Shown here one piece after another: positions 1 through 12,160 of a stretch of 64,000 nt of DNA; position 1 is the stretch's first letter, and each line of letters starts with the position of its first letter. The stretch comes from Tolypeutes matacus (Eukaryota; Chordata; Mammalia; Cingulata; Chlamyphoridae), in the NCBI GenBank assembly GCA_026826555.1, contig JAKSZT010053887.1, positions 62,660,167-62,724,166 of the forward strand. The letters are read 5' to 3'. The translations under genes and the position numbers were made by a program. The notes under the pieces were generated by a model that did not search any database, had not been told where the DNA came from, and was given only the letters and a program-made list of their open reading frames with translations.

Positions 1-407
1 GGATGTAGGCCATTTTAAATCAGCACACACCACTCAGAACTGAGTGGGAGAGAGTGTGGTCTACAGTGTGAACTGTGGTCTATGGTTGGTGGCAAGGCTG
101 CAGGATGTGTAAGTTCATTGAGGTTGGTGGGCCACACTTGTGGGAGATGTTTGTGTGGGATGTGGTGGGAGGTGTGGGAGGTGGGCAACATGGGAATTCC
201 AGTGGGTTCCGTGTAATATTTTAGGTAATCTAAGCACCTCTTAAAATATATGTATATATATATATATAAATAACATTTTTGTAAGCAAATACACATATAT
301 GCACATATATTTATATATCATTATGCAAATGTTTGTATGTATTGTGAGAATTTTGATTTTTACCCATAATAAAAAAAAATAATAATAAAATAAAATAAAA
401 TAAAATA
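1..407 (+). mobile_element. L1 3' UTR end with A-rich tail (sense)
   Basis: The stretch to about 240 resembles the xenarthran L1 3' UTR: a 'gtgaactgtggtctatggtt' segment, a G-rich 'gtgggaggtgtgggaggtgg' segment, then a 'gtgtaatattttaggtaatc' end. The same order recurs at 15,371-15,605. An AT-rich stretch with an (AT)n run near 255-268 follows, and then a 'taaaataaaataaaat' tail at about 388-407 that abuts antisense L1 ORF2. I infer a sense L1 end inserted into the antisense L1 to its right. The 5' part lies outside the window. The boundary between body and tail is approximate. Confidence 0.6.
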
Positions 408-887
408 CAGATCCTTTACATTCCTGGTTAAATTAATTCCCAAATATTTGAGCCATTTTTTGGTCTTGTAAATAGATTTTTTTTTCTTGATTTCCTCCTC
501 AGCCTGCTCATTACTAGTGTATAGAAACACTACAGATTTTTGTGTTGATCTTGTATTTTGTGACTTTGCTGAACTCATTTATTGGACCTAATAGCTTTGT
601 TGTAGAGATTTTGGAATTTTCTAAATATAGAATCATGTCCTCTATGAATAGTGAGAGTTTTACTTCCTCTTTTCCAGTTTGTATGCCTTTGATTTCTTTG
701 TCTTGCCTCTACTTAGAACTTCTACCACAATGTTGAAAAAAAGTGGTGACAGTGGGCATCCTTGTCTTGTTCCTGATCTTAAAGGAAAAGCCTTCAACCT
801 CTCCCCATTGAGGATGATGTTGGCTATGGGATTCTCATATATGCTTTTTATTATGTTGAGGAACTTTCCTTCTCTAGCTATCTTTTG

Positions 888-1222
888 AAAATTTTTAAAA
901 ATATAATTACTTTTTTTTTTAAGTAACTTTTTCCTTTATACTTAAAGAAGTTTTAGATTACATAAATGTTACATCAAAAATATAGGGGATTCCCATATAC
1001 CTCATCCTAGCCCCCTTCCACACTTTTCCCCATTAGCAGCATCTTTCATTAGTGTGGTACATTTGTTACAATTGATGAACAGACACTATTCTGCATGACA
1101 TTGTTATGACAGACATAGGCCATTAAGCATTTTGTCAAAACTTGTAAAATGGTGCAGTGCAAAGTGTAAACCATAATGTAAACTATGGACCATGGTTAGC
1201 AACAATGCTTTAATATCTGTTC
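888..1222 (-). mobile_element. Nested L1 3' UTR with inverted 5' half (twin-priming-like)
   Basis: L1-A ORF2 is broken by about 335 bases. From about 911 (a run of ten T) to about 1,110 the sequence is antisense L1 3' UTR ('gtggtacatttgttacaatt' is the complement of the usual motif). From about 1,130 to 1,222 it is sense 3' UTR ('gtaaactatggaccatggtt'). The two halves are neighbouring parts of the same UTR joined head to head, both ending in 'tctgttc' at the junction. That is the pattern left by L1 5' inversion. Flanking 'gaaaattttt' and 'caaaatgttttt' may be a decayed target duplication. Confidence 0.7.
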
Positions 1223-2547
1223 AAAATGTTTTTTCATCAAGAAAAGATACTGGATTTTGTTGAGTGCCTTTTCTGCATCAATTGAGATGATCATGTGTTT
1301 TTCTTCCCTTTGATTTGTTAATGTGCTGTACTACATTAATTGATTTTCTTATGTTGAGCCATCCTTGCATACCAGAAATAAAACCCACTTGACCATAGTG
1401 TATAATTCTTTTAATATGATGGCAGGTTTGATTTGCAAGTATTTTGTTGAGAATTTTTGCATTTACGTTCATTAGAGAGATTGGTCTGTAATTTTCTTTT
1501 CTTGCAGTATCTTTATCTAGCTTTGGAATTAGGGTGATGTTGGCTTCATTAAATGTGTTGGGTAATTTTCTCTCCTTTTCAAGTTTTTGGAAGAGTTTAA
1601 ACCTGATTGGTATTAATTCTTCTCAAAATGTTTGGTAGAATTCACCTGTGAAGCCATCTGATTCTGAACTTTTCTTTTTTGGCAGATTTTGATGACTGAT
1701 TCAAATGCTTTACTTGTGATTTGTTTGTTGAGTTTCTGTATTTCTTCTAGAGTGAATATAGGTTGTTTGTGCATTTCTAGGAATTTGTCCATTTCATCTA
1801 GGTCATCTAATTTGTTGGCATAGTTTCTCATAATATTGTCTTATGATCCTTTTTATTTCTGTGGGGTCAGTAGTAATGTCCTTCACCCTGCCCCATCATT
1901 CTTCATTTTATTTATTTGCATCTTCTTTGTTAGTTTAGCTATGGGTTTTTTGATATTATTGATCTTCTTGAAAAACCAGCTTTTGGTTTTGTTGATTTTT
2001 CTCTAACTTTTGTTCTCAATTTGATTTATTTATGCTCTAATCTTTGCTATTTCTTTCTTTCTGTTTGCTTTGGAATTGGTTTGCTGTTCTTTTTCTAGTT
2101 CCTCTAGGTGTTCTGTTAGGTCTTTGATTTTAGCTCTTTTTCTTTTATATATGCATTTAGGACTATGAATTTCGCTCTCAGCCCTGCCTTTGTTGTATCC
2201 CATAAGTTTTGATAAGTAGTGTTCTCGTTGTCATTCATCTTGAGATATCTACTAATTTCTCCCTTGACCCACTGATTGTTTAGGAATGTGTTGTTTAGCA
2301 TCCACAGATTTGTGGATTTCCCCATTTCTCACCCATGATTGATTTCCAGCTTCATTCCATTATGAAAAGAGAAGGTGCTTTGTATAATTTCAATTTTCTT
2401 GAATTTATTGAGTGAGAGCTGTTTTGTGGCCAAACATGTGATCTATCCTGGAGAAAGATCCATGAACACTTAAGAAGAATGTACAACCTGCTGATTTGTG
2501 GTGCAATGTTCTGTGTATGTTCAAGTTCTCTGTTTCCTTTTGATCTT

Positions 2548-2760
2548 CTATCTAGTTTTTCTATCTATTGTTATGAATGGTGTGTTGAAGTTTCCAACTA
2601 TTATTGTAGAGATGTCTGCTTCTCCTTTCAGTTTTGTCAGAGTTTGCTTCATGTATTTTGGGGCACCCTGCTTAGGTGCATAGATATTTATGACTGTTAT
2701 ATATTCCTGGTGGATTGTCTCTTTTATTAATATATAATGGTCTTCTGCATTTCTTATCAT
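2548..2760 (-). pseudogene. L1 ORF2 endonuclease fragment (of L1-A)
   Basis: This is a 70-codon open stretch from the N-terminal apurinic/apyrimidinic-like endonuclease of L1 ORF2p, which nicks target DNA during retrotransposition. Diagnostic segments are ITVINIYAPK-like and KYMKQTLTKLKGE, followed by STIIVGNFNTP (the family has VGDFNTP; here the Asp is Asn). The full ORF2 is about 1,275 codons. This piece is cut by stops on both sides and cannot make active protein. It lies between ORF1 (3,419-3,754) and the RT region of the same antisense element. Confidence 0.85.
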
Positions 2761-3418
2761 TTTTTTTGCATTTAAAGTCTATTTTGGTTCACACCAGTAT
2801 CGCTACCCTTGCTCTGTTTTGGTTTCTGTTTGCGTGAAATACCTTTTCCCAACCTTTCACTTTCAGTCTATTTGCATCCTTGAGTCTAAAGTGAGTCTTC
2901 TGCAAACAGCATATGGATGGCTCATGTTTTCCTATCCATTTTATTATTTGGCTTTCATATGCCATATCTTTTTTTTTTTTTTTCTGTTCTTCTACTCTTT
3001 TGGTTACCCTTTCTGATAGTCTTCACTTCTACACTCTCCTCCAAGCCATTCTGTCTTGTCTTTTATTTTCTGCCTGCAGAACTCCCTTTAATGTTTCTTG
3101 CAGAGCTGGATTCTTGTTAGCAAACTCTCTTAGCTTCTGTTTGTTTGTGAATACTTAGAACTCACTGCCATATTTGAAGGACAATTTTTTCTGGATAAAG
3201 AATTTTAGGCTGGCAGATTTTTTATTTCAATACCTTAATTATATCATACCACTGCCTCGCTTCCATGGTTTCTGTAGAGAAATCTGCACTGTCTTAATGG
3301 GCATCCCTTGTATATGATGTTTCACTTCTCCCTGCTGCTTACAGAATTTTATATTTATCTTCGGCACTTGGCAATCTGAATATTATGTGCGCTGGGGTAG
3401 GTCTATTTGGATTTATTC

Positions 3419-3754
3419 TTATTGGAGTACACTGTGCTTCCTGACAAGTATATTCATGTCTTTCATGAGAGTTGGGAAATTTTCAGGCATTATTTCCTCA
3501 AATACTCTTTCTGCCCATTTCCCCTTCTCTTCTCCTTCTGAAACTCCCATAAAATGTATATTGCTGTGCTTCCTACTATTGTTCAACTCCCTGAGCCCCT
3601 GCTCAAGTTTTTCCATTCTTTTTTCTCTCAGTTCTTCTTTCTTTTCAATTTCAGCTGTTCTGTCCTCTACATTGCTGATTCTTTCTTCCATGATTTCAAA
3701 TTTGTTGTTGTATACCTCTATTGTGTTTTTAATCTTGCTTATTGTGTCTTTCAT
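3419..3754 (-). pseudogene. L1 ORF1 fragment (of L1-A)
   Basis: A 111-codon open stretch with a Glu/Lys/Arg-rich coiled-coil-like first half (residues about 1-60) and then the start of the L1 ORF1p RNA-recognition domain, seen as SNIHFMGVSEGEEKGK and FEEIMPENFPTLMKD (family: NIRIIGVPEGEE...FEEIIAENFP). ORF1p is the trimeric RNA chaperone that coats L1 RNA. The full protein is usually about 340 residues, so this is a fragment ended by a stop and a frameshift. Its position upstream (minus strand) of the endonuclease fragment agrees with L1 order. Confidence 0.85.
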
Positions 3755-4985
3755 TCCAATAAGCTCTGTTATTTTTTAATTCAAGGTGTCAAATTTTTCT
3801 TCATGCTCTCCCAGTATCTCCTCAATGTCTTTTATTTCTTTATGTGCTGTACTTCAACTCCACAATTTAATTTAGGAGATTTGTATGAATATTATTGATT
3901 AGGTATTTTAAGTCCTGTGTCTTGTCTGGAGTTTGATTTGTTCCTTTACCTGAGTCATATCTTCCTTTTTCTTAGCATGGCTTGTAATATTTTGCTGATG
4001 TCTAGGCAACTGATTTTGATGTTGAGTTTACTCTGATGTTCAGTTTCTCTCTCTTGCCTAGGGATTTACTGTTAAGTAGCTGTGTGCTACGATCATTCTT
4101 TGATTCTTGGTTCCACTTGTTCTAGATATGTAGGATTGCCCCTGTTTAACTGCTCAAACCAGGGCTAAGGATCCATTAATGGTGTGCAGGCTAGTTTCCA
4201 AGGGTCTTGGATAGGGGGTGGCAGTAAAGGCACCAGATTGCCTCTCATTTATTTCTTAACTAGTTTTTTCTTCTTTCAGTGTGCCTTCTTGGTCTGCCAG
4301 CAGAGGGTGCTCTTTAGCAGACTTCTTAGCTCAGGTCCTAGATGCAAGGGGGACATGTATTCACCCTGGGCAGGTGGTGCAGAAGTTATGTCTTGTGGGG
4401 GGGAGGGGGCAAGCCTCACAAACACACTATCAGAAACTGCTCTCCTCCCTTGGCTGGCATACCCTCCTTCCCTCTGTGTCCTCAGCAACCAGCTCAGGGC
4501 AGTAGGGAGGGTGTTTGAGAAGGCAAATTATCTTTCGTTCCCTGCAGGCTCTCAGGGCATACAATGTCATGGCCCCACCCAGCCTAGAAGTGTGTGACCC
4601 TTCCAACACAGCTGACCAGGTTCATGGCCAAATTCTGAATTTGCCATAGTTTTTGTCCCTTCTTCTCCCCTTTCTTGGAAAAAAGGATCCCTGCAACCCC
4701 CTCAATCTATAGCCACCTGCCAGGGGCTGAAGGACCCAGTGGTTTTTTGCTCCAAAGGTGGGGGGATTGTGCCAGCAGCTGCTGATGCAGTTTTACTCAC
4801 AGGACTTTTTTCAGCCAGCTGAGACTCCTTTCCTTTGCCTCTCTCTCTTCTGGGTATTGTTTAGCCCTCCCCTGGATTCCTGAGCCCTAGAATAGTGTTC
4901 CAGATAGTTTCTTCCAGTCCTCTAGCTACTTTCCTGGGAGAGAAATGAGCCCTCTGCCTCTCTAATCCTCCATCTTTCCAGAAGT

Positions 4986-5587
4986 TCCACTGAGTTTTAA
5001 TTGTTCAAATCTTCCTTAAGCACTATGAGAGTCTCTTTATTTTCCTAATTTCTATTACTTGTATAGAAAGTAATTTTAGTTAATTTATCTACCTGGAATC
5101 TTTTCAAATATTGTTGGGTAGCTACTCTATTTCTCCAAATTTCTTTTCTTCACATGAAATATACCCACTTCCTTCAAACTTTCCTCAAAATAATGTTATT
5201 GGGGGAGAAAAATCCCAATAACCTAAAAAATATAAAATTTTAAATAGACTTTAATCCCAATACCAGACCCCAGCCTTCTTAAAAAACCATGTGCCTAGAA
5301 CTGAATATGATGCTTCAGGTGTGGCATGAGCAACAAATAACAGAAAAGGACTATTATTACCCCCTTTTCTAAACACTATAGTTCAATTATTGCAGCCAAA
5401 GGTCATATTTACTTTTTTGTTAGAGACGTCATGCTACTGACATTATATTAACTAAACCACACAATCATATTGTCATTTTGGGACCCAAGTGTATAAATTT
5501 ATGCTTTTCCCTAGCATATTTGACCCTATTAATTTGACTCAATTTTCTACTTTGCCAAGATACCTTTGTATTAATAATTACTTATAT
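4986..5587. other. No recognised feature
   Basis: AT-rich DNA between the 5' end of L1-A and a MIR. I see no reading frame, SINE or LTR motif here. Confidence 0.5.
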
Positions 5588-5997
5588 AGGTCCTGTGTGC
5601 TAAAAAACATGTCAAATATTTCCCACATTTTTATGTTATTTCATTTTCCACAATAATCCTAAGAGAAACATTTTTATTTGTCCCTAGGTTTTTCTTTTTT
5701 CAGGGCAAACATAAATCCTTCAATTGAAGTTCATTTTCTTAGTGGAGGTGAATAGCAATCTTGTCATGATGGAATTATACAAATAATTGTGTATTTAAAA
5801 AAATCTGTCTGTACCAAACTGTGTGTAAATAGACAAGAAAAAAAAAAGGTAGGAAGGTTTTAACTAAATGGATGATAAAATTGAGAGATGTTAGATAACT
5901 TGACTAAAGTTTCAGAGCTGGCAATTATTGAAGCTGGTTTTTAGAACCAAAACTAACTCCAAATCCCATGCATATAACTGCTATGCTCTGATGCCTC
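5588..5997 (-). mobile_element. MIR SINE, antisense, split by about 180 bases
   Basis: The left part (5,588-5,695) matches antisense MIR around 'tgctaaa...ttatttcattttccacaa'. The right part (5,878-5,997) continues with 'ttagataacttgactaaagt', 'cagagctggcaatt' and 'ctccaaatcccatgc', which are the order and spacing of the remaining MIR core. The intervening 5,700-5,875 is not MIR and may be an older insertion. MIR is a tRNA-derived SINE shared across mammals, so this copy is ancient. Confidence 0.6.
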
Positions 5998-6109
5998 CAA
6001 ATGTTAACTGAATGATTGCTTCCGAAAGGTTGATTCCTTAACTATCATTTTTCATATTTATTTTTTAATTAGAGAAGTTGTAAGTTTACAAAATAATCAT
6101 GTATAACAT

Positions 6110-6770
6110 ACAGGATTCCCATATGCCACCCCTCCACCAACACCTTGCATTGTTGTGGAACATTTGTTATAGTTGATGAAAGAACATCAAAATATTACTA
6201 CTAACTACATTCCCTAGCTTATATTAGGTGTATTTTCCCCATAACTTCCCCATTATTAATACCATGTAATAGTATTGTACATTTGTTATAGTTCATGAAA
6301 GAGCATTCTCATTTCTATACTGGTAACCACAGTCTATCATCCACCACAGGGTTCACTGTGTTATACTGTCCCATGCCTTGTACAATCCATCCAAGTGTAT
6401 ACTCAGTGGCTCTCAGTATCATTACAAAGTTGTGCTGTTCTCACCACAGCCAATTTTAGAACATTTTCATAATTCCAAAAAGAAAAATCCCAAAAATTCT
6501 TATATCCCCTTATCATAGACCATTAGCATTGCTTTAGTACCTTTGTTGCCATTGATGCAAAAATAGTACATTACTGTTAACTATAGTCCATAAATCACAT
6601 TCATTGTATTTTTCCCATATATCACCATACATTGCATTGTAGTGACATACATTTTTTCTAGTTCATGGAAAAACAATCTTGTATTTGTACTATTAACCAC
6701 AATACTCATCCACCACTGAAATCACTTTTATACAGTCTCAAGATTATCCACTAGCTTTCTCTCTTGACAT
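6110..6770 (-). repeat. Imperfect internal repeats in the L1-B 3' UTR
   Basis: A motif recurs three times in the + sequence: 'ttgttatagttgatgaaaga' near 6,164, 'ttgttatagttcatgaaaga' near 6,283 and 'ttctagttcatggaaaaaca' near 6,656. The last two are each followed by a strand of 'attctatactggtaaccaca'-type sequence. This indicates that the 3' UTR of this L1 lineage grew by internal duplication of units of roughly 120-370 bp. Confidence 0.5.
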
Positions 6771-9700
6771 TGACCACTCTAGACTATTCATTTAACCCAC
6801 ATTCACATTTACATATCAGTAGTATTAGTTATACTTATTATAATGTGTTCTCATCATCTCTATCCATTTCTAAACATCTCCAATGAGCCTAATTAAAAAT
6901 TTTACAGACATTAAGCATCGGCTCCCCCTTCTCAATCCTCAATCTATCTCCTAGTAACCTATAATCGAGATTTTAACTTAATGACATTACTCATTATATT
7001 TAGTTCATATCAGTGAAACCTTACAATGTTTGCCCTTTTATGTCTGGCTTATTTCACTTATCATAATGTCTTCAAGGTTCATCCATGTTGTCATATGCAT
7101 TGTGACTTCATTTCATTTTACACCTGAATAGTATTCCACTATATATATATACCACATTTTGTTTATCCATTAATTGGTTAACGGACATGGGTTGTTTCCA
7201 TCTTTTGACAATTGTGAATAATGCCGCTATGAACATCTGTGTACAAATGTCTGTTCACCTCACTTTCGATTCTTCTGAATATATACCTAGAAGCAGGATT
7301 ACTGGGTCTTATGGCAAATATATATTTAGCTTCTTGAGGAAGTGCCAAACTGTCTTCCATGAAGGCTGCACCATTCTACATTCCCACCAACACTGAAGGA
7401 GTGTTCCTATTTCTCCATATCCTCTCCAACAATTGTGGTTTTCTGTTTTTTTTATTTTATTTTATTTTATTTTAATAGTGGCCATTCTATAAGGTGTGAA
7501 ATGATATCTCATTATAGTTTTATTTTGCATTTCCCTAATGGCTAGTGATGTTAAATATCTTTTCATATGCTTTTTAGCCATTTGTACTTCCTCTTTGGAA
7601 AAAGTCTAATTAAGTCCTTTGCCCATTTTTTAATTGGGTTGCTTGTCTTTTTTATTGTTGATTAGTATGATCTCTTATGTATTCTGGAAATTAAACGTTT
7701 ATCAGTTATGTTGTTACCAAATATTTTATCCCATTGAGTAGACTGCTGTTTTATCTTCTTGACAAAGTCATTTGAAGCACAAAAGTCTTTAATTTTGAGG
7801 AGGCCCCATTTCTATATATTTTTTCTTTCATGCTCATGTTTTCCATGTAAGGTTTAAGAAACCACCTTCTACCAAAAGATCCTGCAAAATCTTCCCTACA
7901 TTTTCTTCTAGGAGCTTTATGGATCTAACTTTTATATTTAAGTTTTTGATCCATTTTGAGTTGATTATTGTATAAAGTGTGAGATAGTGATCCTCTTTCT
8001 TTATTTTACATATGGATATCCAGTTCTCCCAGCACCATTTGTTGAATAGACTGTTCTGGCCCAGCAGGGTGGATTTGACAGCCCTGTCAAAAATCTATTG
8101 ACCATAGATGTCAAGGTCTATTTCTGAACTCTCTATTCAATTCCATTGGTCTATATGCCTATCTTTATGCTAGCACTATGCTGTTTTGACCACTGTAGCT
8201 AAGCAGTATGCTTTAAATTCAGGAAGTGAGAGTCCTCCGACTTTGTTCTTCTTTTTAAAGATATTTTTGGCTGTTCAAGGACCCTTATCCTTCCGAATAA
8301 AATTGATAATTGACTTTTCTATTTCTGCAAAGTAGGCTGTTGGAATTTTGATTGGGAAGGCATTTAATCTGTAAATCAATTTGGGCAGAATTGACATCTT
8401 AATGATATTTAGTCTTCCAATCCATGAATACAGAATGTCCTTCCATTTAGTTGGGTCTTTAAAAAAAATTTTTTTAAAGCAATGTTTTGTAGTTTTCTGA
8501 ATACAAGTCCTTTATGTCCTTGGTTAAGTTTATTCATAATTATTTGATTCTTTCAGCCTGTATTGTAAATGGAATTATTTTTCCTGATTACACCCTCAAA
8601 TTGCTCATTACTAGTGTATAGAAACACTACTGATTTTTATGTATTAATTTTGTATCCTGCCACTGTGCTGAACTCCTTTTTTTAGCTCTAATAGCTTTGT
8701 TATAGCTACTTCAGAACTTTCTAGATATAGGATCACATCATCTGCAAATAGCAAAAGTTTTACTTCTTCCTTTCCTATTTGGGTATATTTTATCTCATTT
8801 ACTTATCTAATTGCTCTAGCTAGAACTTCCCTCACAATATTGAATAGCAGTGGTGATGGGGGCATCCCTGTCTTGTTTCTGATCTCAGAGGAAAAGCTTT
8901 CAGTCTTTCATCATTGATTATAACAATAGCTGTCAGTTTTTCATATATGCCTTTTACAATGTTGAAAAAGTTTCCTTCTATTCCCATCTTTCAGAGTGTT
9001 TTGTCAATTGCCTTTTCTGCATTAATTGAGATGATCATGTGATTTTTCTTCAGTTTTTTAAATGTGGTGTATTACATTGATTGATTTTCTTGTGTTGAAT
9101 TACCCTTTCTTACCTGGGATAAAACCTACTTGATCATGATGTATAATTCTTTTAATTTGTTGTTGGATTCAATTGGCAAGGGTTTTTTCTGAGGATTTTT
9201 GCATCTATATTCATTAGAGAAATTGGTCCGTAATTTTCTTTTCTCATAGTATCTTTGTCTGGTGTTGGTATTAGGGTGATGTTGGCTTTGTAGAATGAGT
9301 TTGGTAGCATTCCTTTCTGTTCCATTTTTTGGAAAAGCTTGAGCAGGATTAGTATAAAATCTTCTTATAATGTTTGGCAGAATCACCTGTGAGGTACCAT
9401 CTGGTCTTGGGCATTTTTGCCAGGTTTTTTGTTGAGTGTTCAATCTCTTTACTTGTGATTCATTTGTTGAGGTCTTTTATTTCTTCTAAGATCAATGAAG
9501 GTTGTTTGTGTGTTTCTAGAAATTTGTCCATTTCATCTGCATTATCTAGTTTGTTGGTGTAGTTGTTCAGAGTATCCTCATCTGATCTCTTATTCTATGT
9601 GGTCAGTAGTAATGTCCCCCCTCTCACTTCTGATTTTATTTATTTGCATCTTCTTTTTTTTGTCAGCCTAGCTAAGGGTTTGTCAATTTTATTGACCTTT

Positions 9701-10262
9701 TTAAAGAAACAACTTTTGGTTTATGTTGAATCTCTTTATTGTTTTTGATGTTTTTGTTCTGAATTTAATTTATTTCTGCTGTAATCTTTGTTATTTCTTT
9801 CCTTTTGATTGCTTTGGGGTTAGTTTGCTGTTCTTTTTTAGTTCCTCCAGGCATTTAGTTAGATCTTTGATTTTAGCTCTTCCTTTTTAATGTAGGCATT
9901 TAGGGCTATACATTTCCCTCTTAGAACGGCCTTTGCTGCATAACATAAGTTTTGATATGTTGTGTTCTTGTTTTCATTTATTTCAAGATAATACTGATTT
10001 CACTTGGAATTTCTTCTTTAACCCACTGATTGTTTAGCAGTGTGTTATTTAGCCTCCATAAATTTGTGCGTTTTCCAAACCTCTGCCTGTTATTCATTTT
10101 CAGCTTCATTCCATTATGATCAGAGAAAGGGCTTTGTATAAACTCAGCCTTTTTAAATTTATTGAGACCTGTTTTATGACTCTACATGTGGTCTGTAATG
10201 GAGAATGATCCATGAGCACCTGAGAAGAATGTGAATCCTGTTATTTTGTGGTGCATTTTTCT

Positions 10263-10523
10263 CTATATGTCTGTTAATTCTGGTTCATTTATCAAATTGC
10301 TCAGTGCTATATTTCCTTTTATGGCTTTCAAAAGAGCCAGGAAATTTTTGACCATTATTTCCTCAACCATTCTTTCTGTCCCTTTTTCCTTCACTTCTTC
10401 TTCTGGGACACCCATGACATGTATGTTTGTTTGCCTCTTGCTGTCATCCAGTTCCCTGAGGCCCTGCTCAGTTTTTTTTCCATTTTTTTCTCTCTGTTCT
10501 TCTGCCTGTTTGATTGTGGACAC
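10263..10523 (-). pseudogene. L1 ORF1 fragment (of L1-B)
   Basis: An 86-codon open stretch showing the end of the coiled coil and the start of the ORF1p RNA-binding domain: GLRELDDSKRQTNIHVMGVP, then EEEIMVKNF-type residues (family: NIRIIGVPEG...EEIIAENF). Frameshifts and stops lie on both sides. It fits between the 5' UTR and ORF2 of the same antisense element. The role in the parent element was RNA binding and chaperone activity. Confidence 0.8.
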
Positions 10524-11654
10524 TCACTGATCCTTTCTTCTGCTTCTTCAAATCTGCTGTTGTATATTCCAGTGTATTTTTAATTCCATTTATAGTGCCT
10601 TCATGTGATAAGATCTGTTTTTTTCCTGGAATGCTATCAAATTCTTTGTGCTCCCCAGTATCTTCTTAGTAAGCTTAATCTCTTTTGCCATCTCATTGAA
10701 TTTATTAAGGAAGTTTGTTTGAGCATCTATAAATAGTTGTCTCAACTTCTGTATCTCATCTAGAGGTTTAATTTTTTCCTTTGGGCCATATCCCCCTGTT
10801 TCTTAATATGGTTTGTAACTTTTTACAAACTATACTAATTTTCTTTATGTGTTTATTCTAAGCTCAGCTTTTATCTTTAGCCTAGGACTTTCTTGTTAAT
10901 TCGCTTTGTGCTAAAGCTCCTTTTGACATTTATTTCAACTTATTTTGGACCTTTGTAATAGCTTGTGGTTAACTAATTAGATATTTTTAGCTTTTATTTT
11001 TCTGATTCTTGCCCTGAATATATGGTACAATTTTTGAGATTAGACTATTTGTGTAGTAATTTCATCCCCAGGAGAAAGTTTCCTTTCTACAGATCCTCCT
11101 CTGAGAATGTTAATCTGTTCATATTTTTTTTTATTTATCTCTGTATATTTTTAACATTCTTTTCATTTTCTTTAGCTGCTATTCATTTGAGGGCAAATTT
11201 TGGTAGTAGGGTCCCCCTGAAGACAACTTTCTCAGATCTATTTTCCCCACCAATATTGTCTCAAGTACCCACAAAGGGGATGTTGATCATTTCCATTGTG
11301 TCCCATGGAGGAGACCTGACAGACCACCAAATTTCTCTTTGATGACTCCCCAAATGTATACTTTCCTGGTGTACCCAGCAGGTGGCGTTCTTCAACCAGC
11401 TGTTCAGCTGTTCCTTGCACCCCTGAGGTGGTGCTGTGCCTTTAATACTCAGCTGCCTTAACCCCTATTAGGGGTGTGGTTGGTACTGTGATGAAACTGT
11501 TGTACATATCTCAGCTTTTGTGATCTGTGTTCTCTAATAACCCTTCACAACTTTCACTGGGATTTGTGCTCCCCTTTTCTGGGGAAAGAGCCACCTTTCA
11601 ATGAGCTGTTTCCCACCACTCCACGAAGGCCAAGAAGGCCCTATGTCTCTAAAT

Positions 11655-12160
11655 CTGCCCCAGGACCTCCTCTGCTGGAAGCAGGGTTGAAACAGAGGCT
11701 GCTGTTTGCTTTTGGGGCTGGGTGGATTTAATCTGCCTGCATTTCACCAAGAAACAGATCAAACTCTGCTCACCTTCCTCTCCTGCTAGGGGCAGGGTCA
11801 GAACAGTGGCTGGAGATATCTTTTTGTGCTGGACGCGTTAAAACTGTCCTTGTTTCTTCAAGAAACTGTTCAAACTTCTGTTTACTCCCTCTCCTGTCAG
11901 GAGCAAGTACAGCTGACAATCTTCTGGGCTGGGTAGACCAAAAGTGACTTCATTGCCCCTAGAAACACATCAAACTCCACCCACCTTCTTCCTCTGCCAG
12001 GGGCAGGGTCAGAGCAGTGGCTGCAGAGGACTTTTTTGTGCTGGACGGGTTTAAACTGTCTTCATTTCCCCCAAGTAACTGCTCAAACTTCAGCCTTCTT
12101 CCTTCCCTGCCAGGGGAGGGGTTGAAGACGAAATCACTGTTTTTCAATGGACCCCACTTC
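11655..12160 (-). repeat. Tandem units (about 212 bp, dimeric) in the L1-B 5' UTR
   Basis: Paired landmarks recur at a constant spacing. 'gggctgggt' occurs at 11,715 and 11,926. 'aaactc' followed by 'ggggcagggtcag' starts at 11,761 and 11,972. 'tttttgtgctggacg' occurs at 11,821 and about 12,033, and 'caaactt' at 11,871 and 12,084. The period is 211-213 bp, and each unit consists of two related halves of about 106 bp. About 2.3 copies are visible, ending in diverged half-units up to about 12,240. In some rodent L1s, tandem 5' monomers supply the promoter. A promoter role here is inference. Confidence 0.75.

Larger units (their letters stand above)
408..4985 (-). mobile_element. Antisense L1 LINE (L1-A), ORF2 to 5' UTR, with a nested insertion
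   Basis: Read on the minus strand this is L1 in normal order. 5' UTR-like GC-richer sequence lies at about 4,140-4,985, ORF1 at about 3,160-3,900, the ORF2 endonuclease at about 2,550-2,950, and reverse transcriptase from about 2,400 down to 408. Marker 20-mers such as gcatcaattgagatgatcat (near 1,277) are antisense RT sequence. The element is interrupted at 888-1,222 by another L1 3' UTR, and its own 3' end lies left of the window or is displaced by the element at 1-407. The 5' boundary is placed where a 'gaagatggaggattagagag'-type start (minus strand) ends. Stops and frameshifts occur throughout, so it is dead. Confidence 0.9.

Noticed and set aside
3387..3779. Plus-strand 130-codon open stretch as a gene
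   Set aside because: It is the shadow of antisense L1 ORF1; its Ser/Phe/Leu-rich composition comes from reading L1 backwards.
4184..4597. 137-codon plus-strand open stretch
   Set aside because: Falls in the antisense L1-A 5' UTR and has no domain signature.
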